Assembly (NCBI GenBank): GCA_035531955.1
Contig: DATKRZ010000065.1
Span: forward strand, 1 to 52,622
Length of the DNA: 52,622 nucleotides
Reading direction: 5' to 3'
Source: Bog-756 sp035531955
Lineage (GTDB): Bacteria; Actinomycetota; Acidimicrobiia; Acidimicrobiales; RAAP-2
In this document: piece after piece, positions 43,739 to 51,399 of the stretch
Layout of the letters: the number at the start of each line of letters is the position of its first letter
How positions within the stretch are numbered: the stretch's first letter is position 1
Program-made: the position numbers and the translations under genes
Notes under the pieces: generated by a model
What the model was told of the DNA's origin: nothing
Database searches by the model: none
The model's input: only the letters and a program-made list of their open reading frames with translations

Positions 43739-44731
43739 TCAGAACCCAAAGGCCGTCCGCAGATTGTTGGCGGTGATGGCTCCCCCCAGCTCAGACACCC
43801 CAGCCACGTCCTCGGCTGCCTTCAGGAAGCTGTAATGGGTGAAATAGGTAGACGACCTTGTTCCGGCGGCGATGTATGGGGACATGGCGATCATCGCCAC
43901 CGTGCTGGCGACGTTGCCATCACCCGACCCTTCGTCCCACACCACGAGAACGACGAGATGCCCGGACCGGTAGTCGGGACCAGCGGCGATCTGGGCCATC
44001 CACCCGGCGAGCCAGGTGTCGGCCTGCGGGATCGTCCCGCCGTCGTGCATATCGTTGTTGAGGTTCGGGGTGACCGTTGAGAAGGTCGGTAGGGTGCCAC
44101 CCATCACGGCGTCGTGCAGTGCCCCCGAGGAAGTGGTGCCCATCGGGACGTCATTCGTGGGGCACTGGGCGCTCACATCGGTGTAGTACTCGGCGGGGTT
44201 GTGCTTGGAGGCGTACTGATCACTCGAACCCGTTTGACAGTTGGAGGTCATCGACTCGGCGTATGCCTTCCAGCCCGATGCTCCCACCTGATGGAAGATG
44301 TTGTCGTTACCGGTCAGGCAGTTGGCCCCGGGATCACAGTCACTCGTCCACGGGTCCGAGGCATAGGACACTCCCGAGGTCGAGGCCATGTAGTTGGGCA
44401 ATGACGGGTGGGTCAGGGCCTGATAGTTCTGAGCCGACCCGCAGTCAGCGGCGTATTTGTTCATGTTCAGTGCCGCAGAGGAGCCGTAGATCGAGGAGGC
44501 GTCGGAGTTCTCTTCGTAGATGACCATCACTTTGGTGGTGGTCGGGGTTCCGGTTTTCGTTCCGCAGTAGATGTTGCCAACAGGAGCCGCTGCGCTGGAG
44601 GGTGTCGTGGTCGAGTGGGCCGTGCTGCTCGGCGTTGCCTTGCTGGACGAAGACCCGCAGGCGCCGCCGAGAGCGGCCACCACCAACAGGGCAGTCGCAC
44701 TGGCAACGAAGTATGGCGCTGAAGGTCTCAT
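43739..44731 (-). CDS. Secreted phosphoesterase-family protein (acid phosphatase/phospholipase C-like)
   Basis: This 330-residue protein begins with a signal segment (SATALLVVAALGGACGSS; a lipobox-like Cys, though GGAC is imperfect) and a Ser/Thr-rich linker. The mature domain has landmarks of the PF04185 phosphoesterase family: VIYEENSDASSIYG, LTHPSLPNYMASTSG, NNDMHDGG and VVWDEGSGDG, which supply metal-binding residues. It probably hydrolyses phosphate esters outside the cell. TACAGT (44743-44738, minus strand) lies six bases before ATG 44731. Confidence 0.88.
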   Translation of the reverse strand: MRPSAPYFVASATALLVVAALGGACGSSSSKATPSSTAHSTTTPSSAAAPVGNIYCGTKTGTPTTTKVMVIYEENSDASSIYGSSAALNMNKYAADCGSAQNYQALTHPSLPNYMASTSGVSYASDPWTSDCDPGANCLTGNDNIFHQVGASGWKAYAESMTSNCQTGSSDQYASKHNPAEYYTDVSAQCPTNDVPMGTTSSGALHDAVMGGTLPTFSTVTPNLNNDMHDGGTIPQADTWLAGWMAQIAAGPDYRSGHLVVLVVWDEGSGDGNVASTVAMIAMSPYIAAGTRSSTYFTHYSFLKAAEDVAGVSELGGAITANNLRTAFGF

Positions 44732-44737
44732 GGTGGG

Positions 44738-44743
44738 ACTGTA
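44738..44743 (-). promoter_or_regulatory. -10 box (TACAGT) of the phosphoesterase gene
   Basis: TACAGT on the minus strand ends six bases before the ATG, consistent with a leaderless message. Confidence 0.45.
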
Positions 44744-44984
44744 GGACCCCTGCTGGGTGTCGGCATGCTGTCACCGGCTCTCACCAATCTTGCCATTGAT
44801 GCAGTACCGCCCGCATGGTCGTGAAATGGTCGGCTCCTCCCTTCATCCGGGAGAGCAGCATCTCAACATGAGAGCCGCAAGGCTTGAGCGTCGCCCTCGA
44901 TGACTCACAGTGATTTCCACTACAGCTCGGCCTCAATGGTTCCGATCATCCGGTAGGGGCATTCGCGATAAAGGCGGGTGAACG

Positions 44985-45236
44985 GTGACTTCGGAGCCAT
45001 CTCAGGCGCGGAAGGTCGAACGCTGGACCGAGGACGACACCGATCTCGACCTCGACGAGTTGGAGTTGCCAGAGCAACCACAATGGCTACGCTGCCGTGC
45101 CGTTCATTGCATCGAACGAGGTCCGTGGACGGGCACGCTGGTGTGTTGCATGAGAAAGTGTGGCCATGAGGGCCAACACCTGATGCCCCTTGGCGACGTG
45201 GGTACCTCCAACTACTGGCAGGAGTTCTGGTCGTAG
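44985..45236 (+). CDS. Cys/His-rich microprotein with HEGxH motif
   Basis: This 83-residue protein has an acidic first half (TEDDTDLDLDELELPEQP) and a metal-site-like second half: RCRAVHC, then CCMRKCGHEGQHLMPLGD. A zinc-binding knot is plausible. The RCR...C...HEGxH arrangement recurs in the 66-residue frame at 48320, at the other end of the island. GTG 44985 is preceded by a GGCGGGTGA-like stretch. No named family is recognised. Confidence 0.55.
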   Translation: MTSEPSQARKVERWTEDDTDLDLDELELPEQPQWLRCRAVHCIERGPWTGTLVCCMRKCGHEGQHLMPLGDVGTSNYWQEFWS

Positions 45237-45468
45237 TTCGGGCAGCGTGCAATGGGACATCTGCGTCGACGCATCTCCTCTGACGGGGACGCGAGCGTCC
45301 ACCCGCGCATTCCGATTCGAAGTGGGGCAGAATGCTCTGTGGATGGAGAAAGTCGACTGGATTGTCTGTTCGCGGCCGGGATACCTCCATTGTCGTGAAC
45401 GCCGGCGAAGTCGGCGTATCTGGCGTGGCCACCGGGTGACGTCGGCTGACTGATCAAGGAGACAGGCC

Positions 45469-45951
45469 GTGCTCAGAGGTGAGGGAACGACGGTAGCCAG
45501 GGGGGTGACCCCGGACGAGGCGTTTGATTTCGTACTCGATCCGGCGCAGTACACCAAGGCCGATACCAAGATGGTCTGGGTCACCAAGCTGGCGGACACT
45601 CCCGACGGCATGCTGGCCCGCGAAGACGGGAAGTTTCTCGGCCGGTTCCCTGGTTCGGTGATCACCCGATATCGATGGGAACGGCCCCACAGCATCGACG
45701 TCACTTTGGAGCACGGAGTTCCTCGGGGTCTCCACGCCTGGTTCGAGATCGATGCCGTGGAAGGGGGAACTCGCATCCGCCACGTGGAGGAGCTTGACCT
45801 GGGCCACGGCCCGCTCGGATGGCTCCACGACCTCATAGCCGGGAAGTGGTTCGCCCGCTCGGTCGATGCGGAGGTGGCTGAGATCGGCAGGCTTCTCCAG
45901 GCGGGCGAGCGCGGCCGAGGCGTGGCGGGTGCACACGAGCGAGGCAGATGA
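45469..45951 (+). CDS. SRPBCC-superfamily protein (polyketide cyclase/dehydrase-like)
   Basis: This 160-residue protein fits the START/SRPBCC helix-grip fold: VTPDEAFDFVLDPAQYTKADTKMVWVTKL at the start, ITRYRWERPHSIDVTLEHG and FEIDAVEGGTRIRHVEELDL in the strands, and a long C-terminal helix. Members bind hydrophobic ligands in a deep cavity. A good AAGGAG site precedes GTG 45469. The ligand and role on the island are unknown. Confidence 0.82.
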   Translation: MLRGEGTTVARGVTPDEAFDFVLDPAQYTKADTKMVWVTKLADTPDGMLAREDGKFLGRFPGSVITRYRWERPHSIDVTLEHGVPRGLHAWFEIDAVEGGTRIRHVEELDLGHGPLGWLHDLIAGKWFARSVDAEVAEIGRLLQAGERGRGVAGAHERGR

Positions 45952-46026
45952 TCAGATCCAGCGAACCCCTCAGATCCAAATCCATGATTCGCGGGCGGAC
46001 ATACATGGCCACTTGGTGATGGCCAT

Positions 46027-46068
46027 CTATTGAAGCGACCCTCATCACTATTGAATCGACCCTCATCA
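46027..46068. repeat. 21-bp tandem direct repeat upstream of the PadR gene
   Basis: CTATTGAA(G/T)CGACCCTCATCA occurs at 46027-46047 and 46048-46068 with a single mismatch. It lies about 50 bases before the PadR promoter. Confidence 0.85.
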
Positions 46069-46119
46069 CCGAGCGGACTGATTTCGAGCGGGTCCCCATT
46101 TGCCGTCAGTTGGAGGGCC

Positions 46120-46147
46120 TTGACTATTACGACTTCCGTAATAGTAT
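46120..46147 (+). promoter_or_regulatory. PadR promoter overlapped by a perfect 9-bp inverted repeat
   Basis: ACTATTACG (46123-46131) and CGTAATAGT (46137-46145) are separated by five bases. TTGACT (46120-46125) and TAGTAT (46142-46147), 16 bases apart, form the promoter, so the repeat spans exactly from -35 to -10. The PadR protein encoded 30 bases downstream is the likely ligand. Confidence 0.75.
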
Positions 46148-46176
46148 GTGCAATAGGGCGAACGACGGGATGGGTG

Positions 46177-46494
46177 ATGGCGTCAAAGCGGCTGGGGCGA
46201 ACGCAAGACCCGACAATCCTCGTGCTGACCAGCCTCTCTGGAGGCCCGAAGCATGGGTACGCCGTCATCAAGGATATTGAGACCATGAGCGGCATCTCCT
46301 TCGGGCCGGGAACGCTCTACGGGGTGCTCGCCCGCTTGGAGGAAGAGGGACTGATCGAGCCGCTGTCCAGCGATGATCACCGCCGCCCCTATCGCATTAC
46401 GGGCTCTGGTGCCGCTGTACTGCGTCAACGACTCGAAGCCAACGTCAAAGTGGCGGACATCGGGTTCAAGCGCCTGGGGGCGCTCGGCGCATGA
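46177..46494 (+). CDS. PadR-family transcriptional regulator
   Basis: This 105-residue winged-helix protein has the PadR pattern LVLTSLSGGPKHGYAVIKDI, SGISFGPGTLYGVLARLEEEGLIEPL and PYRITGSGAAVLRQRL. It lacks the long C-terminal dimerisation helices of larger PadRs (subfamily 2-like). ATG 46177 gives the standard N-terminus. Its stop overlaps the following membrane-protein gene (ATGA), so the two form an autoregulated pair. The inducer is unknown. Confidence 0.9.
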   Translation: MASKRLGRTQDPTILVLTSLSGGPKHGYAVIKDIETMSGISFGPGTLYGVLARLEEEGLIEPLSSDDHRRPYRITGSGAAVLRQRLEANVKVADIGFKRLGALGA

Positions 46495-47522
46495 ATAGAA
46501 ATGGACCAGTAGAACTGGCCTTGCAGTGTTATCCCAGCTGGTGGCGTGAGCGCTATGCCGACGAGGTGCGAGTCGTGGCGGCGGATCTCACAGCTGAAGG
46601 CCGCTCAGCAGTTGTGGTCACCTTGAACCTGTTGCGAGGGGCGGTGCGAGCACGGGCGCGTGCCCAGGGCATGCCAAAGGTGTACGACCTGTGGTCCACT
46701 CGAACGAGAGTCTCCATCGCCGCAGCGACGTTGCCCTGGCTGCTGATGGCTCCCCTCTTGCTCATCGCCATGGGGAACCAGAGCCTGCATTCATCGAAGG
46801 GCCAGGTGTTTTGGTCCGGGTTCTCGTTTCTCCCGAGGCACCTCCTGATCATGGGAGCACCTCCCACACCGGCACCTCCCCTAACTCCCGTGGCATCAGT
46901 GGTGGGCTATGCGGGCTTGGCGATCGCAGTCCTGGTCCTGGTGACAATCATCGTGCTCGCCAGTGGTTGGTTCGGATTGACGAGCGCGATCCGACATTCC
47001 ACCACGCACCATCGGCGGCGGTGGTGGCTCCTAGCCTGGACGCCGGGGATCGCCCTCCTCGCCGACCTCGCTCTCATCATCACGCAAAATCGAATGCGAC
47101 CGACCAGCTTTCACACGATTGGTAATGGCCATGTGGTGGGTCTGGGCGGTTATCCGACTGGTCTACATGTGCTGAGCGTTGTCGTTCCGTCCGTGGAGAT
47201 AACGGGATGGTTACTCGCAATCGCCTGCGTGGCGGTCGCTTCAAGGCGAGCCGAGATCGGTCTTTCCGACCTTCGCTTCGGCAAATCAGTCTCGATCGTC
47301 GTGGCGACACTCTTCGCACTGCTGCTCGTCGCCTACGCGACATGGGGAACCGCCCTGTTGGTGCAGGCCCGACAGGCTGCCAACGGCAACTTCACCACCA
47401 TCGTGTTCCCGCACCAATCGCTCTGGCCCTCGATGTTGGTCCTGCTCTCTATCGCGGTGTTGTTTTCCGCATTCTCAGCACGAGAAGCCAAGAGATCGTG
47501 GCAGGCACTTGTCATTTGGTGA
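46491..47522 (+). CDS. PadR-coupled integral membrane protein
   Basis: This 343-residue protein begins with a soluble helical segment (LALQCYPSWWRERYADEVRVVAADL, the WRxRY-DE pattern often seen in membrane proteins paired with PadR). About five or six membrane helices follow, for example AAATLPWLLMAPLLLIAMG and VVATLFALLLVAYATWGTALL. It has no ATPase or known transporter signature. The overlap with the PadR gene suggests joint control, perhaps in response to membrane stress (inference). Confidence 0.8.
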   Translation: MNRNGPVELALQCYPSWWRERYADEVRVVAADLTAEGRSAVVVTLNLLRGAVRARARAQGMPKVYDLWSTRTRVSIAAATLPWLLMAPLLLIAMGNQSLHSSKGQVFWSGFSFLPRHLLIMGAPPTPAPPLTPVASVVGYAGLAIAVLVLVTIIVLASGWFGLTSAIRHSTTHHRRRWWLLAWTPGIALLADLALIITQNRMRPTSFHTIGNGHVVGLGGYPTGLHVLSVVVPSVEITGWLLAIACVAVASRRAEIGLSDLRFGKSVSIVVATLFALLLVAYATWGTALLVQARQAANGNFTTIVFPHQSLWPSMLVLLSIAVLFSAFSAREAKRSWQALVIW

Positions 47523-47689
47523 TCTTTAGCGGCACCTCGTCCTGATCCGTCGCACCACCTTGAGCTGCACAAACTCCAATCGGTGGTGCCCGGCGGTGCT
47601 GGTCGGATCGTGTAGCCCAGATGAGGCTGCCCACCCTGAAACACCGTGCTGACTGTTGGGCATAGGGTGGAGCGAAGGACGATGGGAGA

Positions 47690-47920
47690 ATGATGGTCAC
47701 AGCCGGTGCAGCCCGAGCAGGCACCCATCTTGATGAACACCACGTCCCGGAGACAAACGGGCGAATGTCGGTGTGCAGACGGTGTGGGACCCAAACTGAC
47801 GGTCCCGGTGGGCGGCACCACCTACCATCCGAGCGGCAACTGGCCCGCTCCAATGAATGGCTGATCGCCCAATCGAGAATCAGCCACATCGATCACGTAC
47901 GAGAGATGCGTGGAAGATAG
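47690..47920 (+). CDS. Small CxxC-containing protein, unknown function
   Basis: This 76-residue frame contains MSVCRRCGTQTDGPGG, a zinc-ribbon-like CxxCG, and a polar helical tail (SERQLARSNEWLIAQSRI). TAGGGT at 47663-47668 may be a -10 box. The ribosome site GGGAGA at 47684 is too close to ATG 47690, so the internal ATG at 47765 (51 residues, starting MSVCRRCG) is a good alternative. No family is recognised. Confidence 0.4.
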   Translation: MMVTAGAARAGTHLDEHHVPETNGRMSVCRRCGTQTDGPGGRHHLPSERQLARSNEWLIAQSRISHIDHVREMRGR

Positions 47921-48000
47921 ATAGATGCATCACTCTCCCGACGATCGGGACGGTCCAATAGAACCGACTATATCTTCGGCCGCTCCGGTTCGACGAGTAG

Positions 48001-48014
48001 GGGAGTACGCTCCC
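48001..48014 (+). other. Short hairpin in the leader of the 37-residue basic protein
   Basis: GGGAG-TACG-CTCCC can form a 5-bp stem with a UACG tetraloop, 20 bases before the start codon at 48034. It may stabilise or regulate the leader. Confidence 0.35.
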
Positions 48015-48033
48015 AGTAGGGAAGGGGGCTGAC

Positions 48034-48147
48034 ATGACCGATAAGTCTCCCCGTAAGACCGCCTCCAAGAAGTCCGGCAAGTCGCTCAAAGAGAAGCGTC
48101 AAGCCAAGAAGGCCAAGGAGCAGACCCGCAAGGGACTGAGCCGCTGA
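48034..48147 (+). CDS. Very small Lys-rich basic protein (37 residues)
   Basis: A 37-residue protein with a third of its residues Lys, containing KKSGKSLKEKRQAKKAKEQ. Tiny proteins with KKSGKSLKEKR-type sequences are widespread but uncharacterised in actinobacteria (recalled). An AAGGGGG ribosome site stands seven bases before ATG 48034. The composition suggests nucleic-acid or ribosome association, which is inference. Confidence 0.75.
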   Translation: MTDKSPRKTASKKSGKSLKEKRQAKKAKEQTRKGLSR

Positions 48148-48319
48148 CGGCGATTCACGCCGAGGCTGTTGAGCGTCGTCGAGCACCTTGTGGCGGATTG
48201 TCCCGCGCGGTCGTCCATCGGTGCGGTTGCAGCCCGCCACAGAGACGCCAGTGGGTCGTCAGTCGACTCCGGTCCCTCCCGATGTTGCCTCCACCGAGCC
48301 AGGTCAGGTAAGAAGCGGG

Positions 48320-48520
48320 ATGCCGGAACGCCGTGTGACCGACCAGAGATGCCGCTGGGAGATGCTCGTCCAACGTGAGTGGGAGCGGTGCTCGAAGCCA
48401 CGGCGACACGAGGGCGCTCACCAGCTCGGTGGAGTCACCATTGGCCGGAGAGCGATCATGAGATTGCGATTGCAGCGACACCCGACCGTGAGGAGGACCA
48501 GGTCCCGACTTCAGGGCTGA
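48320..48520 (+). CDS. Cys/His microprotein with HEGxH motif (second copy type)
   Basis: This 66-residue basic frame contains QRCRWEMLVQ, then ERCSKPRRHEGAHQLGG, resembling the RCR...C...HEGxH stretch of the protein at 44985-45236. The C-terminal third is Arg-rich. ATG 48320 is chosen to include the motif; upstream in-frame codons to 48188 are less protein-like. Translation is uncertain because the ribosome site is weak (AAGCGGG). Confidence 0.4.
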   Translation: MPERRVTDQRCRWEMLVQREWERCSKPRRHEGAHQLGGVTIGRRAIMRLRLQRHPTVRRTRSRLQG

Positions 48521-48639
48521 GTCGATCCCCAATCATTGAGACGGTCGATTTTGGATGGTCCGCCAGGTGGCGAAGTGCGGTGGCCTTGGTCCGCATAGGA
48601 CAACACCAGCACCGGCCCGGCTGAGGGAGAACGATAGGG

Positions 48640-48656
48640 TCTCCCCCGGAGCCTTC
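48640..48656 (+). repeat. Right 17-bp direct repeat (attR-like)
   Basis: TCTCCCCCGGAGCCTTC is identical to 42769-42785. Only the 3' end of tRNA-Asn is repeated; the preceding bases do not form a tRNA. Confidence 0.75.
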
Positions 48657-48694
48657 TGCTTGACAGGGTCGGGACCACCTCGGAGACTCTCGAA

Positions 48695-50047
48695 GTGAAG
48701 AAGTGGCGGCTCACAGGGGCAGTGGGGGTCGCTGTCGTCCTGCTGGCGGCGGGGTGTTCGGGCGAATCGGCCAGGGCAACAGGTGCGGTGGCCCAGGACA
48801 AGCACGCGGTCGGCATCCTGACGGAGACCTTCGTCGACACCGGGCGGGCCACAGCCGCATGGGGTCCTGAACCGTCGGAGCCGGCGCGCACATTGGTGAC
48901 CACGATCTTGTACCCGGCCATCGGCCCGCCATCGTCCCAACAGCCTCGACCCGGGGCCACGCCGGACCGAAGACCGGGGCGCTACCCGCTCATCGTGTTT
49001 GCCCACGGACTCGGATCCGAACCGCTCCAGTACGAGAAGCTGCTCAGCCACTGGTCGGCGGCGGGCTTCGTGGTGGCCGCACCGCTGTTCCCCCTCACCG
49101 GTGATCACACCCCTGGTGGCCCCGATGCCGGCGACGTAGTCAACCAGCCGCGGGATATGAGCTTCGTCATCGACTCCGTACTGCAGGCCTCCGCCGGCAG
49201 TGACAATGGCCTCAGCGGCCTTGTCGACCCGCGGGAGATCGGGGCCGCCGGTCACTCCAACGGAGCGATCACCACGCTCGGACTCGTTGCCAACACCTGC
49301 TGTCGGGATCCACGGGTGAAGGCGGCAGTGGTGATGGCGGGCGATGCGGTTCCCTTCTCGGGGGGGACCTACGACATGCCGGGTGCTCCGCCCATCCTGT
49401 TCGTGCACGGCACGGCCGACGAGCTACTTCCGTACTCCCTGGCCGTCGGGATGTTCAATGCCGTACGGGGACCCAAGGGTTTGCTCACGATCGAACGCGG
49501 CGGCCACGGATCCGCAGCGGGGCTCTCGACGTCGTCGTCTTCGAGCGTCTTGTCGACGACCACCGACTTCCTTGCCGCCTACCTCGGTGGCGACCACGCG
49601 GCCATCGCCCGGATCTCCGGTGACGCCCAGGGTGGGGTGACGGCGGTGCGCTTCGCTCCGAAGGTCGGCTCGACCGTCACCATCCCGGTCCCTCCGGCGC
49701 CGAAGCTCGACCTCCGCGCCTCCGTGACACCCACCGCCAACCTTGTCGACGGCCAGGAGGTGACGGTGCAGTGGAGCGGGTATTCCCCCGGTGCGGTGGT
49801 CAACATCCTTCAGTGCACCCCGAGCGTGGTGCAGTCGAACAGCTCGTCAGCCTGCAACTTCTCCGGTGCCAAGATCCTCACCCCCGATCCGACAGGACAT
49901 GGGTCGATCCAGCTCCAGGTCGTCCGGGGGACGGTGGGCACGGGTAGCTGCGATGCGGCTCACCCCGGATGTGTCATCGTGGTCAACAACGCCAGTTCGA
50001 CGGATCCCGCGGCATCGGTCCGGATCCCCATCAGTTTCGCACCGTAG
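48695..50047 (+). CDS. Lipoprotein: alpha/beta hydrolase fused to a neocarzinostatin-like domain
   Basis: This 450-residue protein has a lipobox LAAGC with Cys21. An alpha/beta-hydrolase domain follows (FAHGLGSEP oxyanion loop; GHSNG nucleophile Ser188; HGTADE with Asp242; GGHGS with His271), resembling dienelactone hydrolase/PET-hydrolase-like esterases. Residues about 338-450 look like the neocarzinostatin/actinoxanthin immunoglobulin-like fold: VTPTANLVDGQEVTVQWSGY, cysteine pairs C-x12-C and C-x6-C, and IVVNNASS. The hydrolase should act at the cell surface; the second domain may bind a hydrophobic ligand. GGAG precedes GTG 48695. Confidence 0.85.
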   Translation: MKKWRLTGAVGVAVVLLAAGCSGESARATGAVAQDKHAVGILTETFVDTGRATAAWGPEPSEPARTLVTTILYPAIGPPSSQQPRPGATPDRRPGRYPLIVFAHGLGSEPLQYEKLLSHWSAAGFVVAAPLFPLTGDHTPGGPDAGDVVNQPRDMSFVIDSVLQASAGSDNGLSGLVDPREIGAAGHSNGAITTLGLVANTCCRDPRVKAAVVMAGDAVPFSGGTYDMPGAPPILFVHGTADELLPYSLAVGMFNAVRGPKGLLTIERGGHGSAAGLSTSSSSSVLSTTTDFLAAYLGGDHAAIARISGDAQGGVTAVRFAPKVGSTVTIPVPPAPKLDLRASVTPTANLVDGQEVTVQWSGYSPGAVVNILQCTPSVVQSNSSSACNFSGAKILTPDPTGHGSIQLQVVRGTVGTGSCDAAHPGCVIVVNNASSTDPAASVRIPISFAP

Positions 50048-50175
50048 ACCCTTCGATTCCCACGGACGTCATGGGCTCTGGGACATGTCGAAATTGGGAA
50101 CCACGGCGCGTGCCGGCCACGTTGCGCAGCGCGCGAATCTGTGCGGGTCCGACCCAGGCTGGTCAGAATGCACCC

Positions 50176-50601
50176 ATGGGATGGGGACCCCGGGACGGTC
50201 GGGTGAGACGCCGCCGGTCGATGGGCTTGCTGCAGTGGCGCGCGGAGGCGCGGCCGATCGTCACCGCCCTGATCGATGCCGAGGACATGCTCATCGCGAG
50301 GTCGGAACGACCTGCAGTGGCAGTGACGGCATTGTGCGATCAGCTGGATGCCGCGGTGAGCCACGCGGAGTCATGGCTCGAGATCCACCGCTGCCCCGAT
50401 GCCAGATTCGGTACGTATTTCGTAGAACTGATCGCGGCCAGCCGCGGCATGTGGGCGATCATGCAGGTCGTCGCCAGAGAGGCGCCGGCGGGCGAGTGGA
50501 TCGGAAACCGAGACCTGGCCGACAAGGTCGGGACCAATCTCATGGATCGAATCGAGCAGGCCAGGAGGGCCCGGGCCTTTCTCCTGCAAGGGATCGCGTA
50601 G
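50176..50601 (+). CDS. Unrecognised helical protein
   Basis: This 141-residue, mainly helical protein has a basic N-terminus (GRVRRRRS), a segment IVTALIDAEDMLIARSERPAVAVTALCDQLDAAV, and IEQARRARAFLLQGIA at the C-terminus. No signal peptide or membrane helix is evident and no family is recognised. ATG 50176 is chosen; an internal ATG about 15 codons later is possible. Codon bias is consistent with coding. Confidence 0.6.
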   Translation: MGWGPRDGRVRRRRSMGLLQWRAEARPIVTALIDAEDMLIARSERPAVAVTALCDQLDAAVSHAESWLEIHRCPDARFGTYFVELIAASRGMWAIMQVVAREAPAGEWIGNRDLADKVGTNLMDRIEQARRARAFLLQGIA

Positions 50602-51172
50602 GGCGGATCGGGCGGAACCTAGGACCCAACGGATCGCGGTCCGGCCGGAACCAAGGGGACGGCACCAGCACGCAAAGTGTGCAGTAGCCGCCGGCCACCG
50701 GGTCCTCTCCGACGGGCCGGCCCGTTCCGATTTCCGGGTCGGTCGGATGGTGTCGGACCTGTCCTCTCCCGCCACCCGAGTTGAATCCGTGAGCCCTCGC
50801 CCTGGACGGGTTCTGTGACGAAAAATCGGCCTGGAGAGCCACCACGACAGTTCGCTTTTGACGGAGTCCTGGTGCCGGACCCGGAATGGGCGAGCTCCGC
50901 CCTCTGCCACCACCGGGCCCGCATCGCCGTCCAGCCTCACTGTCAGGAGCGCTCCGACACTGTCATCTGGTTGGCGGCCCGGCCTTCCCGACTCGGGCAT
51001 GCCGGCCCGATCCGGTCGCGCCGAAGCCGTCGCCGGCGCTGTCGAGTTCGCCGAAGGCAACAGGAAAAGACCAGGTGGAAGGGGTGGAGTGGAGCTGCCC
51101 GGTCGGTGTGCGGGCCCGGGTGTGGCGGCCGCTAGGTTCGGGTGTCGCCGGTGGCGACAGTGAGGATGCAGG
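50602..51172. other. Non-coding stretch with a 14-bp perfect palindrome
   Basis: No convincing gene is seen in these 571 bases; open frames on both strands are Arg/Pro-rich and lack motifs. ACGGGCCGGCCCGT at 50712-50725 is perfectly palindromic without a loop. GTCCTCTCC occurs twice nearby. Confidence 0.45.
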
Positions 51173-51334
51173 GTGACGAGCTCGACAAGGACGACGAAAT
51201 GCGCGCTCTGCGGCCACCCTGGATCGCACCCGCCCACGGAGCGCTCCGGTTCGGGCGGATCGCACTTCTGCGAGGCGTGCGACCGGTGCTGGTCTGATCG
51301 TCAGCGCAACGAGCGGCCGCCTCACCACGGATGA
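51173..51334 (+). CDS. Cys/His-rich 53-residue protein, possible zinc ribbon
   Basis: The frame from GTG 51173 contains CALCGHPGSH and HFCEACDRCW, that is CxxC-GH and CxxC-x2-C, a pattern suited to one or two zinc ions. GAGG at about 51162 is a possible ribosome site. A 43-residue frame from ATG 51166 in another phase overlaps it and has no motif. No family is recognised. Confidence 0.4.
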   Translation: MTSSTRTTKCALCGHPGSHPPTERSGSGGSHFCEACDRCWSDRQRNERPPHHG

Positions 51335-51399
51335 GCCACACCACCGGCTTGGTCGGGAGCGGTCGGGCAGGCGGGCCGACCGGATGAAGCCCCCGGGAC

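Larger units (their letters stand above)
42786..48656. mobile_element. Probable genomic island integrated at tRNA-Asn (5.9 kb)
   Basis: The segment lies between two identical 17-bp copies of the tRNA-Asn 3' end. It is visibly less GC-rich than the flanking housekeeping genes and contains accessory genes only: small membrane protein, phosphoesterase, SRPBCC protein, PadR plus membrane protein, and several microproteins. No integrase, transposase or phage gene was found, so it would be a decayed or non-autonomous element. Confidence 0.6.

Noticed and set aside
46027..46068. Tandem repeats as a CRISPR array
   Set aside because: Only two copies, directly abutting without spacers, and no cas genes in the window.
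45087..46295. A 402-codon minus-strand frame across the SRPBCC gene and the PadR promoter
   Set aside because: It covers the inverted repeat and tandem repeat and has no motif, while the plus-strand genes have ribosome sites and clear families.
48625..48656. A second tRNA gene at the right island end
   Set aside because: Only 17 bases match tRNA-Asn; the D-arm, anticodon arm and T-arm are absent.
42786..48656. The island as an active prophage or ICE
   Set aside because: No integrase, capsid, replication or conjugation gene is visible; only the flanking repeat and composition support mobility.
50371..51237. A 288-codon minus-strand frame
   Set aside because: Pro/Arg/His-rich, lacks recognisable features and opposes the better-supported gene at 50176-50601.
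51166..51297. A 43-residue frame starting ATG 51166
   Set aside because: It overlaps the Cys-rich frame in another phase, has no motif, and is less likely to be the translated product.
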